The notes below the pieces were generated by a model, which saw nothing but the letters and a program-made list of their open reading frames with translations, searched no databases and was not told where the DNA came from. Of a stretch of 64,000 nucleotides of DNA, positions 37,620 to 51,010 are shown piece after piece. The translations under genes and the position numbers were made by a program. Source of the stretch: Aselliscus stoliczkanus (taxonomy: Eukaryota > Chordata > Mammalia > Chiroptera > Hipposideridae); contig CM066730.1 in NCBI GenBank assembly GCA_033961575.1, positions 136,737,523 to 136,801,522 of the forward strand, in the 5' to 3' direction. Each line of letters starts with the position of its first letter. The first letter of the stretch is position 1.

Positions 37620-38225
37620 GCAATTGTTTTTACTGTGGTAAAATATACATAACATTTATCATTTTAACATTTTTTTAAATGTACAGTTAAGTGACATTAC
37701 ATGTATTCACATTATTGTGCAACCATAATCGCAATCTACCTCCAGAACTTTTCATCACCCCAAACTGAAGCTTTGTATCCATTAATAACCTCTCATTCCC
37801 TTCTACCCCCAGGCCCTGAGAACCGCCATTTTACTTTCTGTCTCTATGAATTTGACTAAGCTAGGTTCCTTATATAAGTGGAGTCACTCAGTGTTTGTCC
37901 TTTTGTGAGTGGCTTATTTCACTTAGTATAATGTCTTCAAGGTTCCCCCATGTTGTAGCATGTGTCATAATTTCTATCCTGTTTCAGGCTGAATAATATT
38001 CCATTGTGTGTATATACAACATTTTGTTTATCCATTCATCCACTGATGAAAACTTGGGTTGCTTCCAGCTTTTGGCTATTGGGAATAATGTTGCTGTAAA
38101 TATTGTGAATATGGTGTATAAATATGTTTGAGACCCTGTTTTCAATGCTTTGGGGTATAAATTCAGAAGTGGAAATTTTGAATCATATGATAATTCTATA
38201 TTTAATTTTTTGAGGAGCAAATAGC
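37620..38225 (-). mobile_element. Old L1 3' end with ORF2 C-terminus remnant
   Basis: The plus strand carries GTGGTAAAATATACATAACA, CTGAATAATATTCCATTGTG and GTTTATCCATTCATCCACTG, classic reverse-oriented L1. The minus strand encodes an ORF2 tail piece with SVDEWINKMLYIHTMEYYSA (from 37984). The 5' part is missing. Confidence 0.85.
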
Positions 38226-38299
38226 TATCTTAGTTTATCTTTGGAGAAAAAGCCTAATAAATTCTTTAATGACTTGTTTTACCTATAGAGTTGATTTCA

Positions 38300-38460
38300 T
38301 GAGCATCAGGGATCTTGGATTCTAGTCCCAGTCCTGTTAATTGTGTAATCCTTGAAGTCATTTGATTATTACAACCACTGTCAGTTTCCTAATCTGAAAA
38401 ATTTTATCTTTGAATAGCTGATATGCAAGTTCCTTTAAAATTCTAAAGGTCTATAATTCT
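38300..38460 (+). repeat. MIR-like fragment
   Basis: GGATTCTAGTCCCAGTCCTG, CACTGTCAGTTTCCTAATCT and GAAAAATTTTATC follow MIR order with divergence. Confidence 0.55.
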
Positions 38461-38639
38461 GCATATTTCCTTTGGTATATGGGTTCATCCATGCATTTTG
38501 GAAATGTTTTTTTAATGCCAGATCACATTGTTCTCAAAAAAATTAATAAATAAAAGAGTCATCTGGTGGGATGGGATGGGGAGGAAGAAGGCTGGGATGG
38601 TAGTTGAAAGAAGAAATAGAGTGGACTGCAAACTAGTGG

Positions 38640-38850
38640 GAGAGCCGGTACCAAGATGAAGCGGAAGTCATAAGTATAGGTCAGAACACTGTGGGCCTAG
38701 TGATCAACTTTCAAGATTTTGGACTTTATCCTAACATTAATGAGGAGCCATTGAAGGGCTTAAAGAAAGTGGTAACAAGATCAGTTTTTGTTTAGAAAAA
38801 TCACTCTGACCACAGTGTGGAGAATGGGTTGTAGAGATTCAAAACAAGTT
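38640..38850 (+). repeat. Same ancient repeat family, 3' portion
   Basis: TTGGACTTTATCCTAACATT, GAGCCATTGAAGGGCTTAAA and AAATCACTCTGACCACAGTG correspond to the later part of the repeat seen at 30955. Confidence 0.6.
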
Positions 38851-38859
38851 ACCTCTCCT

Positions 38860-41800
38860 TTCTCTACTCCATTATCTCTTTTTTTTTTTTTCTTTTGCCT
38901 TGAAAGTGGGAAGATTAGTCAAGATGTCCTAGAGCCTAACCTGGAACGAAAGACATTTAGATCAAATTTATTTCATCGTGGTAAATAATACTGTATTGTG
39001 CTTCTCCTTCCAATGAAAAATATTCAGTCACTATTTTCCCTAAATTGTGAAAATTACTCACTGTGGTTGGTAATGTATTAATGTTTTCAGGTCATTAGTT
39101 TGCTAATTAATATTTTAGGACTGTGACATTATAGCAATTTTTAAAATTTCTGATAAGAGATTATTATCCATTTACCTGAAATGTTAAAAAATTAAATATC
39201 ATATATTAATACCTTATATTTTATCAGGAAACTTAAGAAAGTTCATATTTAAGTGGAGTTTTTCCTTATTTGGGCTACAAATAGTCAAGTTCTGGCTTTA
39301 TATAATGTTCTTTATATAAGTAATGTGATATTATAAAATCAAAAAATTAGGCAGTGATGTTGTTTTCCTTTTTTATATACCTCATTTTCTTCACTATGGA
39401 AGTTATGAGTTGTGCTACATCAGCAGGTTGTGTGCCTGAGAAAACAACAACTGATCTCATTACTTTTCAAGGGTGAAGAAAAAAAGTTGGTTTCTATCTT
39501 ATATCACATGAATGCAGAAACAAGTTGTTTGGAAAACTATTCTGAGTTTTAATATGCAAGAATAATGCCTTGGTTTATTGCAGATATTGAGGGTCATTCA
39601 ATTACTAATGCCATATTCAGTAAAATAATGCTGAGAAGAATGGCACTTCAATAAATTTTGGCAGTTTGGCATAGTTTTTACTTTGTGTTTACCAAGGAAA
39701 GAAAACCAAAATGAGAGCGAGGAGAACCAATTATAAAGAGTGCTTCAGTTTGGCAAAGATGCTTGAAATAGCCCGTTTGTTGCAAACAGGGCCAGGCCGA
39801 GAGCTGAAAATTTAAAGTTTGTAAGGTACTTGGTATGTTTTTGGTATATTAAAAAAAAAGAAGTTCTTTTTCAAGAAAGAGCCCAAAAAATGGTGCTTCT
39901 GATTTTAACATTATTCCTGTTAGTTTGCTAGTCCCCCCAAGAGCTATAAAGTTAATAATAAATCAAACATATTTTAATTTGTCATGAGATAACATATAGA
40001 AACAGAAATTTCCCAACTGGTTTTCTGCCAAAGTATTTCTACTAGTACTATCCACTTCCAAAATTTATATTCACTATCAAAAATTAAGAAAAACTGAATT
40101 ATCAAATAAATTCAAGTCTGGAAAATATGTACTGAATGCCACGGTAGCTAAGCATGACATGAGGTCTGGGGATGCAGAACAAAGAAGTAAGTGGTGATTT
40201 GGTTGTCAAAGACACAAGTCACTCTAGACAAGGCTGGGTTACCTTATTTGCCAGAAGGCCAGAGCAGAAAAGCCTTTGCCAAGTCAGCAAAAACATGACA
40301 CGTGACATTGTCCCAAAGAACAAGGCACATCCTATCTCACTGCTCTCCCTCCAAATCCAATGTCATATATTCGGACCATCTTTTGAAAGTTTCTATTTGA
40401 ACATCAGAGTGCAGCAAATCCTACATCCTATGTGGCACTATAATATTTGAGAAATTCTGAAATTATGTATATGATACATACTTCAAAGTGTGTTTAAAAA
40501 TATAGCCATTTCTGTTCAATTTAGTTCCTCAAAGTCAAAATTTGAGAAGACAATTGAATTTTGTTACAGATAATTAAAAAAAGACTCATTACATCAATAT
40601 AGACGCTATTTAAAATACTATGTGAATTTCATTTTGATAGTCTCACCACAAAAGAGTTTTTTTCAGTAGATAATAACAGTGACACAGACACCTGTTATTT
40701 CCCAAGCTAACCGTTAATAGGAAAGGCATTAGAGAGCTTATAAAACTCATCCTTGCTTTTCTTCTTTTTTTGTAAATTTGAATGTCAATAATGACTCAAA
40801 CCCACAGTGCTACCCCTGTTTGTATTGTTTTGACATTGTTGCTTGATCACTCCAGTTGTTTCAATTTGCAAAGTTCTTTGCTTTAATTTTTTAAAAATTT
40901 GTTGCATAATATTATTTACTATTTATCTTAATGAGTATATTAGATAAACTAGTAATAGACTTCCATTGACTGTAGATAAAGTAACCAAATTAACTTTGAA
41001 ATGAAAAAAAAAACCTCTCACTTCCACAGTTTGTGATATAAAAATGCAACACTACAATCTTAAATTGGAAATGAAAAAGCACCTTACTGATAGAACAATT
41101 CCAATATCAGGAAATCTGAAGTTTTTACTGTCTTACTTTATATTGCTTAAAAATATGATTAATTCACTCAGAAAACACCTTAATTGATGTTTGTAGAATT
41201 TAGATACTTTAGTTCACTTTAGTTGTAAAGCAGCAACACATTAAGAATTTTACTAAACTTTTTTTAGTAAAAGATTTGTAATTTTTTTTTTCCCCTTAAA
41301 AAAACACTTTGACACCACCTCCTAAATAGCAGTGATAAAATGCTAACTATCCAGCTGGAATAGGGTCTCTATAAATGGCAAATCATGGTTATACAGAAGC
41401 TATCACAAAAACTATTAATTCAGATAAACTCTAAGGGAGCATTTCCCAAGTTTAGTGCCCTGTGTAATGGCCAAAAAAGACTTCTTTATTTGCTAGATTT
41501 TATATATTCATATGTAAATTAATACATTTTTGGTATATCATGTTTATAGTTATAAATCCAATTCATGCCCAACTCTGAGGCCCTGGAATCTGGGTCTTTA
41601 AGAAAAAAGGACAGTGGGGTGTTGCTGAATGGGAGAGTATAGGTTTCCCCAGAGTTGGTAGGCCACTTTTCTGTGGACCTAGATGTTAACCTACTTTCAT
41701 TTGTCTCTATTCTAATGACTAAATTAATATATCCACGTACACCTGAAACAAATGTAACATTACATGTGTCAACTGTAATTGAAAAAAATAAAAATAAGAA

Positions 41801-41940
41801 TTTAAAAAAGAATTTATTTAAAAAGCTCTCAAAACTCAACAGTAAAAAAAAAAAAACTTAATTATAAAATGAGAAAAAGACATGAAATAATATAAAAATC
41901 CCTATATATCTCCAAGTTATCATAAGGTGAAAACTGTGTA
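38860..41940. other. Upstream intergenic, nothing assigned
   Basis: AT-rich sequence without recognisable genes. Poly-A/T tracts at several places; no clear SINE. Confidence 0.4.
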
Positions 41941-41989
41941 CTGTCTACATATCATGGGCTGCGAAACGGCAGCCCAAACACATGCTCAA

Positions 41990-42560
41990 CTTAATATCTT
42001 TTAAATGTTGGAGCAAATGAGATGGTTGATTTTGAATTCATTTGCACTCATTTTTACTACTTGGGATGCACTCATTAAACTGATGTTTTTCAACTATGTT
42101 ATATGTTCACATTTAACTGAGCTGGATTTTCACTGCACTGCTGCATCTGGCTTTTTAATTTGCATTGAACAGGAATATTCTTTCATATCATGGGCAATTC
42201 AGGCAGACTTTATCAGGTAGTCAAGTCATCAGCTTGGCCTCTTCCTTGCCAATCGCTCCAAGGAAAATGGGGTCGTTTTCCACCCCGCCCCTGGTATCTG
42301 CAGGTTGGGATTGCAGATAAAGATGGGGACTGCCGGCCCTAACACGGAGGGCGGAATCCTGCTCCCTTTCTTCAGGGCAAGCTACTCATTTGCAATCAAC
42401 ACTGCTCTTAAACAGTTTAAAGCTGTTTAAACAGTTTAAGCTGTTTCCCAAACAAACTTTGGGAACGTTACATCACCGTAAACAAAGACACAGTTGCTTA
42501 AATTATTATTATGCAACACTGTGCCATTACTCACACATCGATGCTGCAATTATCTTCCCA
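41990..42560. promoter_or_regulatory. Candidate conserved block with AAACAG/CTGTTT palindromes
   Basis: Unique-looking sequence with TTTGCAT, TAATTTGCAT and a dense palindromic cluster at 42410-42446. No coding potential or repeat signature seen. Confidence 0.35.
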
Positions 42561-42949
42561 ATTTGGCTATAGCTTCGTGGGCAGCTTCTGGAGAAGAAAA
42601 AATCTAGGATAAATATGTCAATTGCACCTTTCTCATTGGAAAAGGTTTCCCACCCCCAGGAAAAACGTTCAGGTTTTATCCTGCTCACCAAGTGGAACGC
42701 TAAAGCTGTCCCCCACGTCTTTGGAATCCCAGACTTTAAATGTAAATGATCAGTCTGGTATGATCCATATGCTCGACTACAGAGAAGTGCAATACCATAA
42801 TAAATAGGTGAAAGTGAAATTCTGTAGGTGCTTTTTTAAAACTCACAGGCATCAGTACACATCTGGCAATTAATTTGTTAATTAGCCGCCTCCCTTTAAA
42901 AAAAAAAAAAAAGGTGTAACCACTGGGCTGTATCAGCCCCAGGTGATCT

Positions 42950-44230
42950 CTACCGATCTGGTAACGAGATTACCTCCACCCTCACCTCCAGCTGCCGCTG
43001 CATCGCTAGGTGTTTAAGCAGAAGACAAGCAAAACATGTTTCAGACACAGTAGTATTAAAAATGTGAAACAAGATAAAAATAACCAGTTTGTAAAAAGAA
43101 AAAAATTGGTGACTACTTGTCCGAAGAAAAAATAAAGCCAAAGGACAAATGACCCGCACAATTGCCTCTGCCCATTTTTCTCCCTTGACTGTCGCAGAGC
43201 TGACAGGAGGAGGATGGGGGTGAGGGAGGGAGGGATGGCGGGAAGAAAGAGGATTTAAAGCATCATCTCCCTATCTGCAAAGGTCTGGCCTCCCCAGTGC
43301 TCAAGAAGCGGTGGTAGCCATTTTCATTTTTTTCTTTTCTTTTTCTTTTTTCTTTTAAGAGCTTAAAAGGAAAATAAAACAGAAAAGGTATATCTCCCTT
43401 CCTGTACCACCAGCAAGACCCCTCCCTCCAAAGAAAAAAATATGTAAAAAAATCTCAGGTACAAAACCCAATCCACATGCATCCAGTGAGGCTTCTGCAG
43501 TTAACTGGATTCTGATTTGGCGAGTTGCACTGAAGGAGACCCGATCTGGAAAAATCAATCCGTGCTCGCGCCCCCCGCGCCGCCGCCGCCGCCGCCGCAG
43601 CTGCCGCAGTGGCCACAAAATTAGCGGCTCCGAGGACATTTTTGCCGCAGTGCACGTCCGCCGTAACCACCGAACACTCGGGTGAATAATGGAAGTACAG
43701 TGTGGAGACAATCAAGTTGATTTATCACGCAAAATAATTCACTGCTTCAGTCCAGCTCTTGGTCCTGTCACTTTAAATCACAAACGCGTATACACAGATC
43801 CATAGGCGCCCACACATGCATGGTACACGTGTGTGCGCGCGCGCAGATCCAAGTGGAATGATTCCAGATTGCTTCACGTATATGAAGGGGGGAGAAAAGA
43901 GCAAAAGAGCCCATCACCCCAACTCCCTACCCCCACCTTTTGCAGCATGGACAAGTGGCTTGTAATGCAGCTTGGAGCAAAATAAAGTCTGAACAAAACT
44001 AGACTGTGAGACTAGCACGTCCCAGAGTGAAAGTGAGTGACGTTAACGCAGACTCTGTAAAGACTCGGATCACTTGCAGGCAAACTAAAATTCCCCCCTT
44101 TTTTTTAATAAAAGAAAAGAAAACCATTAATTGGGTTCAGATCTAAAATGCTTTTAAAATGCACGGCACATGTCGAAGACTCTGCGACTATAATTTCTTG
44201 GGTAAACATCTGGTGAAGACATTCCAGGAA
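42950..44230. promoter_or_regulatory. GC-rich block with (GCC)n, possible distal promoter
   Basis: CpG-rich core at 43560-43640 with about six GCC units, surrounded by unique sequence. On the minus strand an 86-codon frame (43455-43715) includes a polyalanine run. This may be chance in GC-rich DNA or part of an upstream transcript. Product not recognised. Confidence 0.35.
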
Positions 44231-44369
44231 CACATCTGAAAGGAAGAAAGGCGTAAGACAGCCCCTTTTTTATATATCTTGGGTCAAAAAAGGGTTGTTA
44301 AAACTTTTTTAAAAGGGTGCTCTTAGTCTAAATACCTTTATGTACCTTAAGAGTCTATTTGTTTGGGAA

Positions 44370-44495
44370 TAGAGGACTGAACTGCGAGTGAGGAATCCTG
44401 GGTTCCAGCCAGGGCATGGTCTGTTAGTTTGGGCAAGTCTCTTTTGCTACGGCCCTCTTTTCTCATCTGTAAAATTGCAGAGGGTAAATGATATG
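44370..44495 (+). repeat. MIR-like fragment
   Basis: GAATCCTGGGTTCCAGCCAG, TTTGGGCAAGTCTCTTTTGC and TTTTCTCATCTGTAAAATTG. Confidence 0.65.
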
Positions 44496-45079
44496 CTTTC
44501 TAAGATTTTTTTTTTTTGCACTGATACTCCACGGTTCTATCTAGGAAGGAAGATGATGGGGGTGGGGAGCAGTGTTAATGTAGAGAGAAAAAGAGGTCAC
44601 ATTCTTCAGGTGGCATCTGTTTAAACTTATGGTGATGAAAGTGATGAGTCCAATATGACTGAGTCCTTAACAATAAAGATTGTGTCTATATTAAGAGCTG
44701 CTATTGTCCCAGCTCTGAAGTATATATAGCCTATAATGAATGCTCTTTGGGAATGACAGTGTAATCTTGTACTTACATTTTTGGGGATAGAAGGAAAAGA
44801 GTATTTTTAAAAATCAGCCAAAAGGATTTGGGGGTTGGAACAATTTTCAATATTCTTATGTATAATCTGCATATGAAATGCATTAAATCACTTGGATAAT
44901 TGAGAGAAAATAACTTTTTAAGTGGATAAGCATCCTATGCCAGATTGGCTAACTAGATTGAACAAATTAATGGGATTAATCACTCCCTGTCTACTTTTTC
45001 AGAAAATAACTCCAAGCAGGGTCTCAGGTAGGGACTATTGTTCAACACCCCTCCTATCTGTGTAGTGGTGAGTAGTTAA

Positions 45080-45400
45080 GAGTGTGGGTACTAAAGCCAA
45101 ACTAGATAGTTTTGATATGCGCTAGCTGAGTAATCATAGACAAATTATTGGGTGGTTGGAAAAGTCATGACGTATTTTTTTTTCTATGTTTTTCATTGTG
45201 AAAATGAGTCATGACTTTTCCCACAACCCAATACTTAGTTTAGTTGTGCCTCAGTTCCCAAAATTTATAAAATGAGGATTGTAATAGCAACTAACTCACA
45301 AGGCTGTTTTCAGGATTAAATGAGTTATCATATTAAAGTGCTTGGAACGGACCATGGCACATGTAACAAACAGCTCAATAAATGTTAGAGGTTATTATTA
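45080..45400 (+). repeat. MIR, split by a MITE
   Basis: MIR-type core: GAGTAATCATAGACAAATTA, then after the MITE CTTAGTTTAGTTGTGCCTCA and AAAATGAGGATTGTAATAGC, followed by the AATGAGTTATCATATTAAAG tail. Confidence 0.8.
45148..45231. mobile_element. 84-bp mariner-type MITE inserted in a MIR
   Basis: Near-perfect inverted arms: TTGGGTGGTTGGAAAAGTCA at the left, TGACTTTTCCCACAACCCAA at the right. A short A/T-rich centre separates them, and TA flanks lie at 45146-45147 and 45232-45233. Size and layout resemble primate MADE1, but the sequence differs. The interrupted MIR reads through when the element is removed. Confidence 0.85.
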
Positions 45401-46559
45401 CTCCAGTGTAAACATAGGGAAAGCAAGGTCAGATATAATAGGGGGATCTTTGAACTGCTCCTGGATTTCAACTAAGACCTGTAAGCACTTTATTTTATCT
45501 GGCTTTTATGATGTCAGCTTAAGGTAAGGAGCTCAACAGTCTTTATTAAGAAAAGGCCAGAACATTTCCTACCAAAACTCCATTCCCTCACATACAATAG
45601 TTATGAAGCTGGAGAATTTTCAGCTTGACCAGGTCAATGGAGGTATGTAAGGCTGGCTCTATATGTTGAGTGCATACTTATTAATGTGTGTCTCCACTAT
45701 CCAGGTGGGAGGAAGCCAAGGTTTTCTTTGGAGAGAAGTTTCCAAGGCATCTGTTCCTGCCTGTTTTTCTTGTGATACTTTCTTTTCTACGTAACTTGTT
45801 ACCTCAGGCCTAGTCTCTGTCATTGAAATATGAAGTCAAAACAATCCCAAATCTCAGGCGTGCTCCCTTTGTGTTATTATTAATTTAAAGGGAAAAGCAA
45901 CATCCTGAATTTCTCTGCTCTCTTAATGACCCCCAGAGTGGCAGACTTGAACAAGGCTTTAGAAAGGGTCACAGGCATGGAATGCTTAAGGGAGCAATTC
46001 TTCTAGTGTTTGCAATTGGGATTGGAGGTGAGTTACAGTTAAGCTTTATAGAGGAAGAGGAGATTAGGTGTTTCCAGAGCAAGGTAGGTGCTGGCAGGTT
46101 TAGGTTACTGGTTGTTGGAAAGTAATGTCCCACATCTTACCCTCTGTGGCACCTGAAGCCCCAGGTGCACTAACTGTTCTACCAGAGACTGCCCAAGGGA
46201 GGGCTGACAGGTCTGAAACCCCCTGGGGGGTAGCTTCCACACCAAGTTTAGGGGGCTGCAGGCCCGGTTTAAGTTCTCTGTTAGCCAGAAAAGTGTCTTG
46301 CTGAGAGCACGGGGTGGGGGGAGAAAAGTTCAGTCCTTGCAAGTGCCGGCGTGAACACTCATCCTTCTTTTGTCAATCTTATTAACACAATATCCTAAAT
46401 AAATAAATCAATAGAAGAGGGTACACTGCCTTCTATCCTGCCTGCTTGCCTTCCTCCTTCCCCCTTCATCATTATCACACGGGCCTATCCCTTCTTTGAA
46501 AGAGAGGCTGTAAAGTGCCCCAAAGAAAACCCAAGCCACCTATACTTTAAAAAGTTTCT

Positions 46560-47240
46560 GGAGCCAAAGGTGGGAAACCTGGCAAGTTTCATTCCTTCCC
46601 GCCCGCAGCAACTTGGCACCCAGAAGCCGCAGGCTCTTGGCCTCCCAGAGCCTTCTGTGAACTCCGATTCCCGGCGGGGACTTCACTGATCACAGTTCCT
46701 AGTGGCACCTGGACTTCCCCAGTTAGAGAGGTACTGGGGGGATTTGAGAGTAAATACATTCAGTTCTACTGTCCACCACCACCGACTCCGATGGCATGGA
46801 TCACGCCCTCCAGGCCCTGGGAAGAGCTGGGTCCAGGGGAGGAAGGACAGACGCTGGAGCAGGAGGCGCAGGGGCTGCCGGCAAGGTCATGACCGCAAGG
46901 CAGCTACAGGAGGCGGCGGTACGCAGCTCCGGACGCCGCCCTCTGGCCCCAGAGCTAACCCCGCGTCGCTCTTGCTCTGGGCTGCCCGCCTGGCACATCC
47001 CTAGGGCAAGGAGGGGACGCGTGGCCGATGGGACCCTTACTTTTATGGTGGAAGCTGAAACCTGCGGGGGTCCGGGGCAAGGTGTCCTGAAAGGAAGATC
47101 AGGGGCTAGCACAACGGAACTTTAGAAGGGGCTGTCTGCGCTACCGCCCGCCTGCGTAGTGGCGACTGCGAGGTATTTTTGTCCCCTCCCCACCGCCTCT
47201 TCTTGCCCCGGAAAGTTGGCCCAGATGGCCTAGTTCTTCA
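46560..47240. promoter_or_regulatory. GC-rich block, no gene recognised
   Basis: CpG-enriched (about 46790-47050). ORFs on both strands are unconserved-looking shadows. Could be a distal regulatory or lncRNA promoter region. Confidence 0.3.
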
Positions 47241-49800
47241 TATTAATTTGTGGCTCCACCAACTCTGCAGCCTTTTCTCTCAGAAGGACTTCTAGGATGT
47301 TTAGTAATGAAAGAAACAAGTTCAATGCTTGTTTCCTTTTCCAGAGAGTATTGTGTGAATTTACATCTCCCAGGCACTAAAATCCCAACGAAACAACAAA
47401 ACCAAAACCAAAATGTCCTGCCTTCAGGTGAGTGGATAGCCAGACTCCATCCAAGCCTTCCTTGGGCCAGTCCTTTGGGCAGATCATTGAGTTCCTGAAT
47501 CTTTCAGGAAAACAGAACCCCTTTCACACCCTTCTGGAGGGGGACTTAATAAGACTGCAATATATCACCATGTTTAAAATGTTTTGCAGAGGCAAGATTT
47601 CCTAAAAGTGACTTGCCAGCGATGCATGGAAAGGCAAATCCGCTTACACAGAGAAGCCACTGAAGAGAAAAGGGGGAAGGCAGGACCCAGCCCCAATTAA
47701 AAACCGCAGTTTCCAAGTTTTGAACCACAGCACTAATATTGTGGGGTTGTGGGGCTGGTGGGATATAGTGGCTACCCCTGCAGCTGACAGGTTGCAGATA
47801 TCCAAGGCTATTTTTTTTTTTCACTGCTTGTTAGAAGTACCAGACTTTTTTAGGATAGCCCCTTCCCCAGAGAGTTTAATGCCTCCCCCCACCCCTTTGT
47901 ATTTTGTGGGCATGGGTTTGGATCCTGTGTTAAGCCTTGCTCCTCACATACTTGAAGTGGGGAATCTCTTGTTATTTAGCAGACAGTGTATGGACCCAGG
48001 GTAGGAATGTGGGTGCCAGCACGGGTGGATGAAGGTGTGTATTTTTGCCAGGTTTGTTACCTGACCCTCCACCCCCACCCAACCACTATGGAATGGGCTC
48101 TAGCACAGCCCTCATGTCCAGTAACTCTCCGTGGAGTTTCTTTCTGGGAGAAACAACCACCCTCATTATTTTGAGCTCAAGGTTTTTGTATTTTGTATAA
48201 TGAACTCAAGAGAAAAGTTGCAGAGTTTGCTAATTTTGTGATTTTTCAGGTCAAGAGAACTTTAAAGGTCTTAGACCTCATAACTCTGGGGGAAAATCAC
48301 TAAGAATACTTTGCCCAGAAAGTATAGCCTTCTAGCATCATGAAGATAAGGACTGCTTACAGTAAACCTTAAAACATTCAAACTATAGTGCACCAAGTCT
48401 CAATTACTCCCCTTTGGAAACACAAAGCACCCCCAAGTATTTCTGCTCCTCTTGTGGTTACCAGGCTATTTTGTAACACCTTCTCAAACTATCTCTTTGA
48501 ATGGTGATACTAACTTTTACAAAGTTTCTTGCTCTTTACTCTGAAAAATTGCACTCGCCCTGTGTGCAACACAAGCTTGCCTTTGCGCCCTTGACATGCT
48601 TTCAACCCCTGCTGGGAGTGTTTTAAAGGCTACATTTTAGTCTTATGGGATAAAGTGTTCTCATCTTTTATACCGAGAGTGCAAAGTGGGCAAGTTTGTA
48701 GGACACCGTTCGCTTAGCTTTGCTAAAATGAGGAGGGTAGTTTCCACACCCCAGTTCTTGTCTGCTAAAATGCCAGGGCAAGGTACTCACTCACAAACCC
48801 ACAACGCGAACGGGTCACCTGTTTCTCTCGCCCACCACAGCCCAGCTCTATTGCTAGGGATACTGGGCACTGGGGATGCTGTGCACACCTGCCGTTTTTA
48901 AAAGCAACACAGTCTACTTAGGCCCCCTTTTCCATCAGGGCTAAAGCATTTTTCTTAATTCTGTCCTTTCTTAGGCAGTGCTTAGAGACTAGGCCCACCA
49001 ATATTCTGGACAAAGTTAAGGCTACCAAAAATGTGCACCGAATTAGGACGCCGACTTGGGACTCGTTGAACACCAGACTGTTACAGTTAATCTCACTTCT
49101 CTTTTTGTTTCCATTGCTCTGTTTTTCCTTTGGTCTTGTTCCTTCTCGGAGTTCCCTACCTCCTGAAGTATTAGTTAATAAAAACACCACCCTATTTTTT
49201 AAAAAATAAAGTTGACGTTAAATTTGAGACTTAATGTTGAAACTAAACTCTTCTGGAGTCTACCGATCTGTCACACTTTTGCTGCTTATGTAATGTCAGC
49301 AACTTTTGTTCTTAAAATTCACTAAAAAAATTCTTTCAAGGCTTTGAGAAAGTATAATAAATGCTAATTGGAACCCCCACCCCCCAACTCTCATGTATTT
49401 TACTTTCTCATATCAAGGAAAAGGACTCCAAGCACAATAATAAACTTCACGTAGTTTATTTTTTAACTACTCTATTTTCAGTGGCTATTTTTCTTCCTTA
49501 ACTAAATTACGCAGTTTCATTTAATTCCACTTCTACCATTCCCCACGGGTCCTCACGAACCCACTCAGCCATCCCCAAAGAGTGAGACCGCAGGTAGTGG
49601 AAACCCTCCTCCACATGTTTGCTTCCCGGTTAAAGAGCTCAATTTCAGATGATTCGAGAACTTGTCTTCAGAAACATCAAATGGAGCAAATCATTTACCT
49701 AATTCATTCAAGAACCTCTATGGGAAGGACTTTGGAGGAAGGAGATTCTCATGAGGTACTAATGAAAATCCCTGTAGTCCCCCTCTCTGGGCCCAGCGAG
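47240..49800. other. Upstream intergenic, nothing assigned
   Basis: Mixed-composition unique-looking sequence; no exon, repeat or RNA gene supported. Confidence 0.4.
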
Positions 49801-51010
49801 GGCCGCGTCTTCTCTCTGTCCACGGAAGGGCTTCCCTAGCCAGGGGAGGCCGGGACCCTCCCCACCTGCCCCCAGGCGGCACAACCAGGGCTCTCAACGA
49901 CTCCCGACTCTGCTAGGGTCACTATTCGACCCACCATCCCTGGACCCTTGCCACCCTCATGCCTCCCCTAGCACGGGCCTCTCCTCCGACTTTCCCTTCC
50001 TCCTCACCCTTTCCAGTGAGTTTTAGGGGTGTAGGCTGTGAAAAGGGAACGTTTCCTCCATCACGAAGTCCACATCCTCAGCCTGCTCCCAACCTGGGTG
50101 GACTGGAATTAAAATCCGGGGATTCAATTTTGCTGCGAATTCTTGGGTTCTGAGGGAGGGACCCCTCCAGGAGGGAAGGAAGACCCTGCAGGGACTGCAG
50201 GCCACCTAAACTCCCACCCCGTCCCCTCGGCCACCCGCGGGGAGGATGAAAGCCAAGGGTTCCTCCCCATAGGGGCCGCCAGGCTCCCCCAGAGGTGGGG
50301 AAGGCTTTGGGCGGAGGAGGCCAAGGCCAGGCAGCTGGGGCGGGGGCTGCAGTGTTAGTGGGTAACCAGCCCCCCATCCCAGGCAGCCAGCGTGCTCTTG
50401 GCCTTGCTTGTGTACCCCCACCCCCTTTTAGGCCTCTGCATGGAAACCGCCTTCAGGCCCAAGTTCTGTCCTTTGAGGCTTTGAACGAGGCCTTTCAGAA
50501 GTTGTTAAAGCTGCCCCGCCCAGCCCAGCCCTCACGGGTCACACTCTTCCCCATCCTTTCACCCCTGCTACAGCTGCGGGCAAAAGGGGGTGCGGGGTGG
50601 GTGTTGGCGGGGGGGGGGGGCGGTGTTGTGGAGCGGAGCGGGCAGGCCTAAGGCTCGGGGATCGAAGCGCCGCCCAGGAGCGCAGGCTCAGCCTAGAGCG
50701 CTTGGAGATCTGGCTCCCGAGCCCGACCTGGGGGAGGGGGGGAGGGCGAAGCGCAGGCTCACTGCTCCTGCAAAGCGCTAGCCCCGAGGTGGGAGGGAAG
50801 GCGGGGTGGGGAGAGGACGAGAGATCCGGCGTGGGGGGGGGTGTCACATCCACATTACCAAGGTTCCTGTGCTTGGCCAAGGGACTATTGGCCTTTACGG
50901 GAGGTAGCTGGTGACCCGTGTCCTCGCCCTTTATGTGTTCCCCTGAGCGAATCAGGGCGCCACCTACAGGCGAGTTCCAGATAGCAGGAGGGAGAAAGGG
51001 AGACAAGCCT
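49800..51010. promoter_or_regulatory. GC-rich block with G-runs
   Basis: CpG-rich from about 50480 to 50830 with a 12-G run at 50609-50620 and several further G-tracts (quadruplex potential). No credible coding exon. Confidence 0.35.
50956..50970 (-). promoter_or_regulatory. CTCF-like motif
   Basis: The minus strand reads CCTGTAGGTGGCGCC, close to the CTCF core variant CCASTAGRTGGCRS. Confidence 0.35.

Noticed and set aside
46702..47125. 100-109 codon ORFs in a GC-rich block
   Set aside because: Overlapping frames on both strands, no recognisable protein, no splice or promoter structure that selects one.
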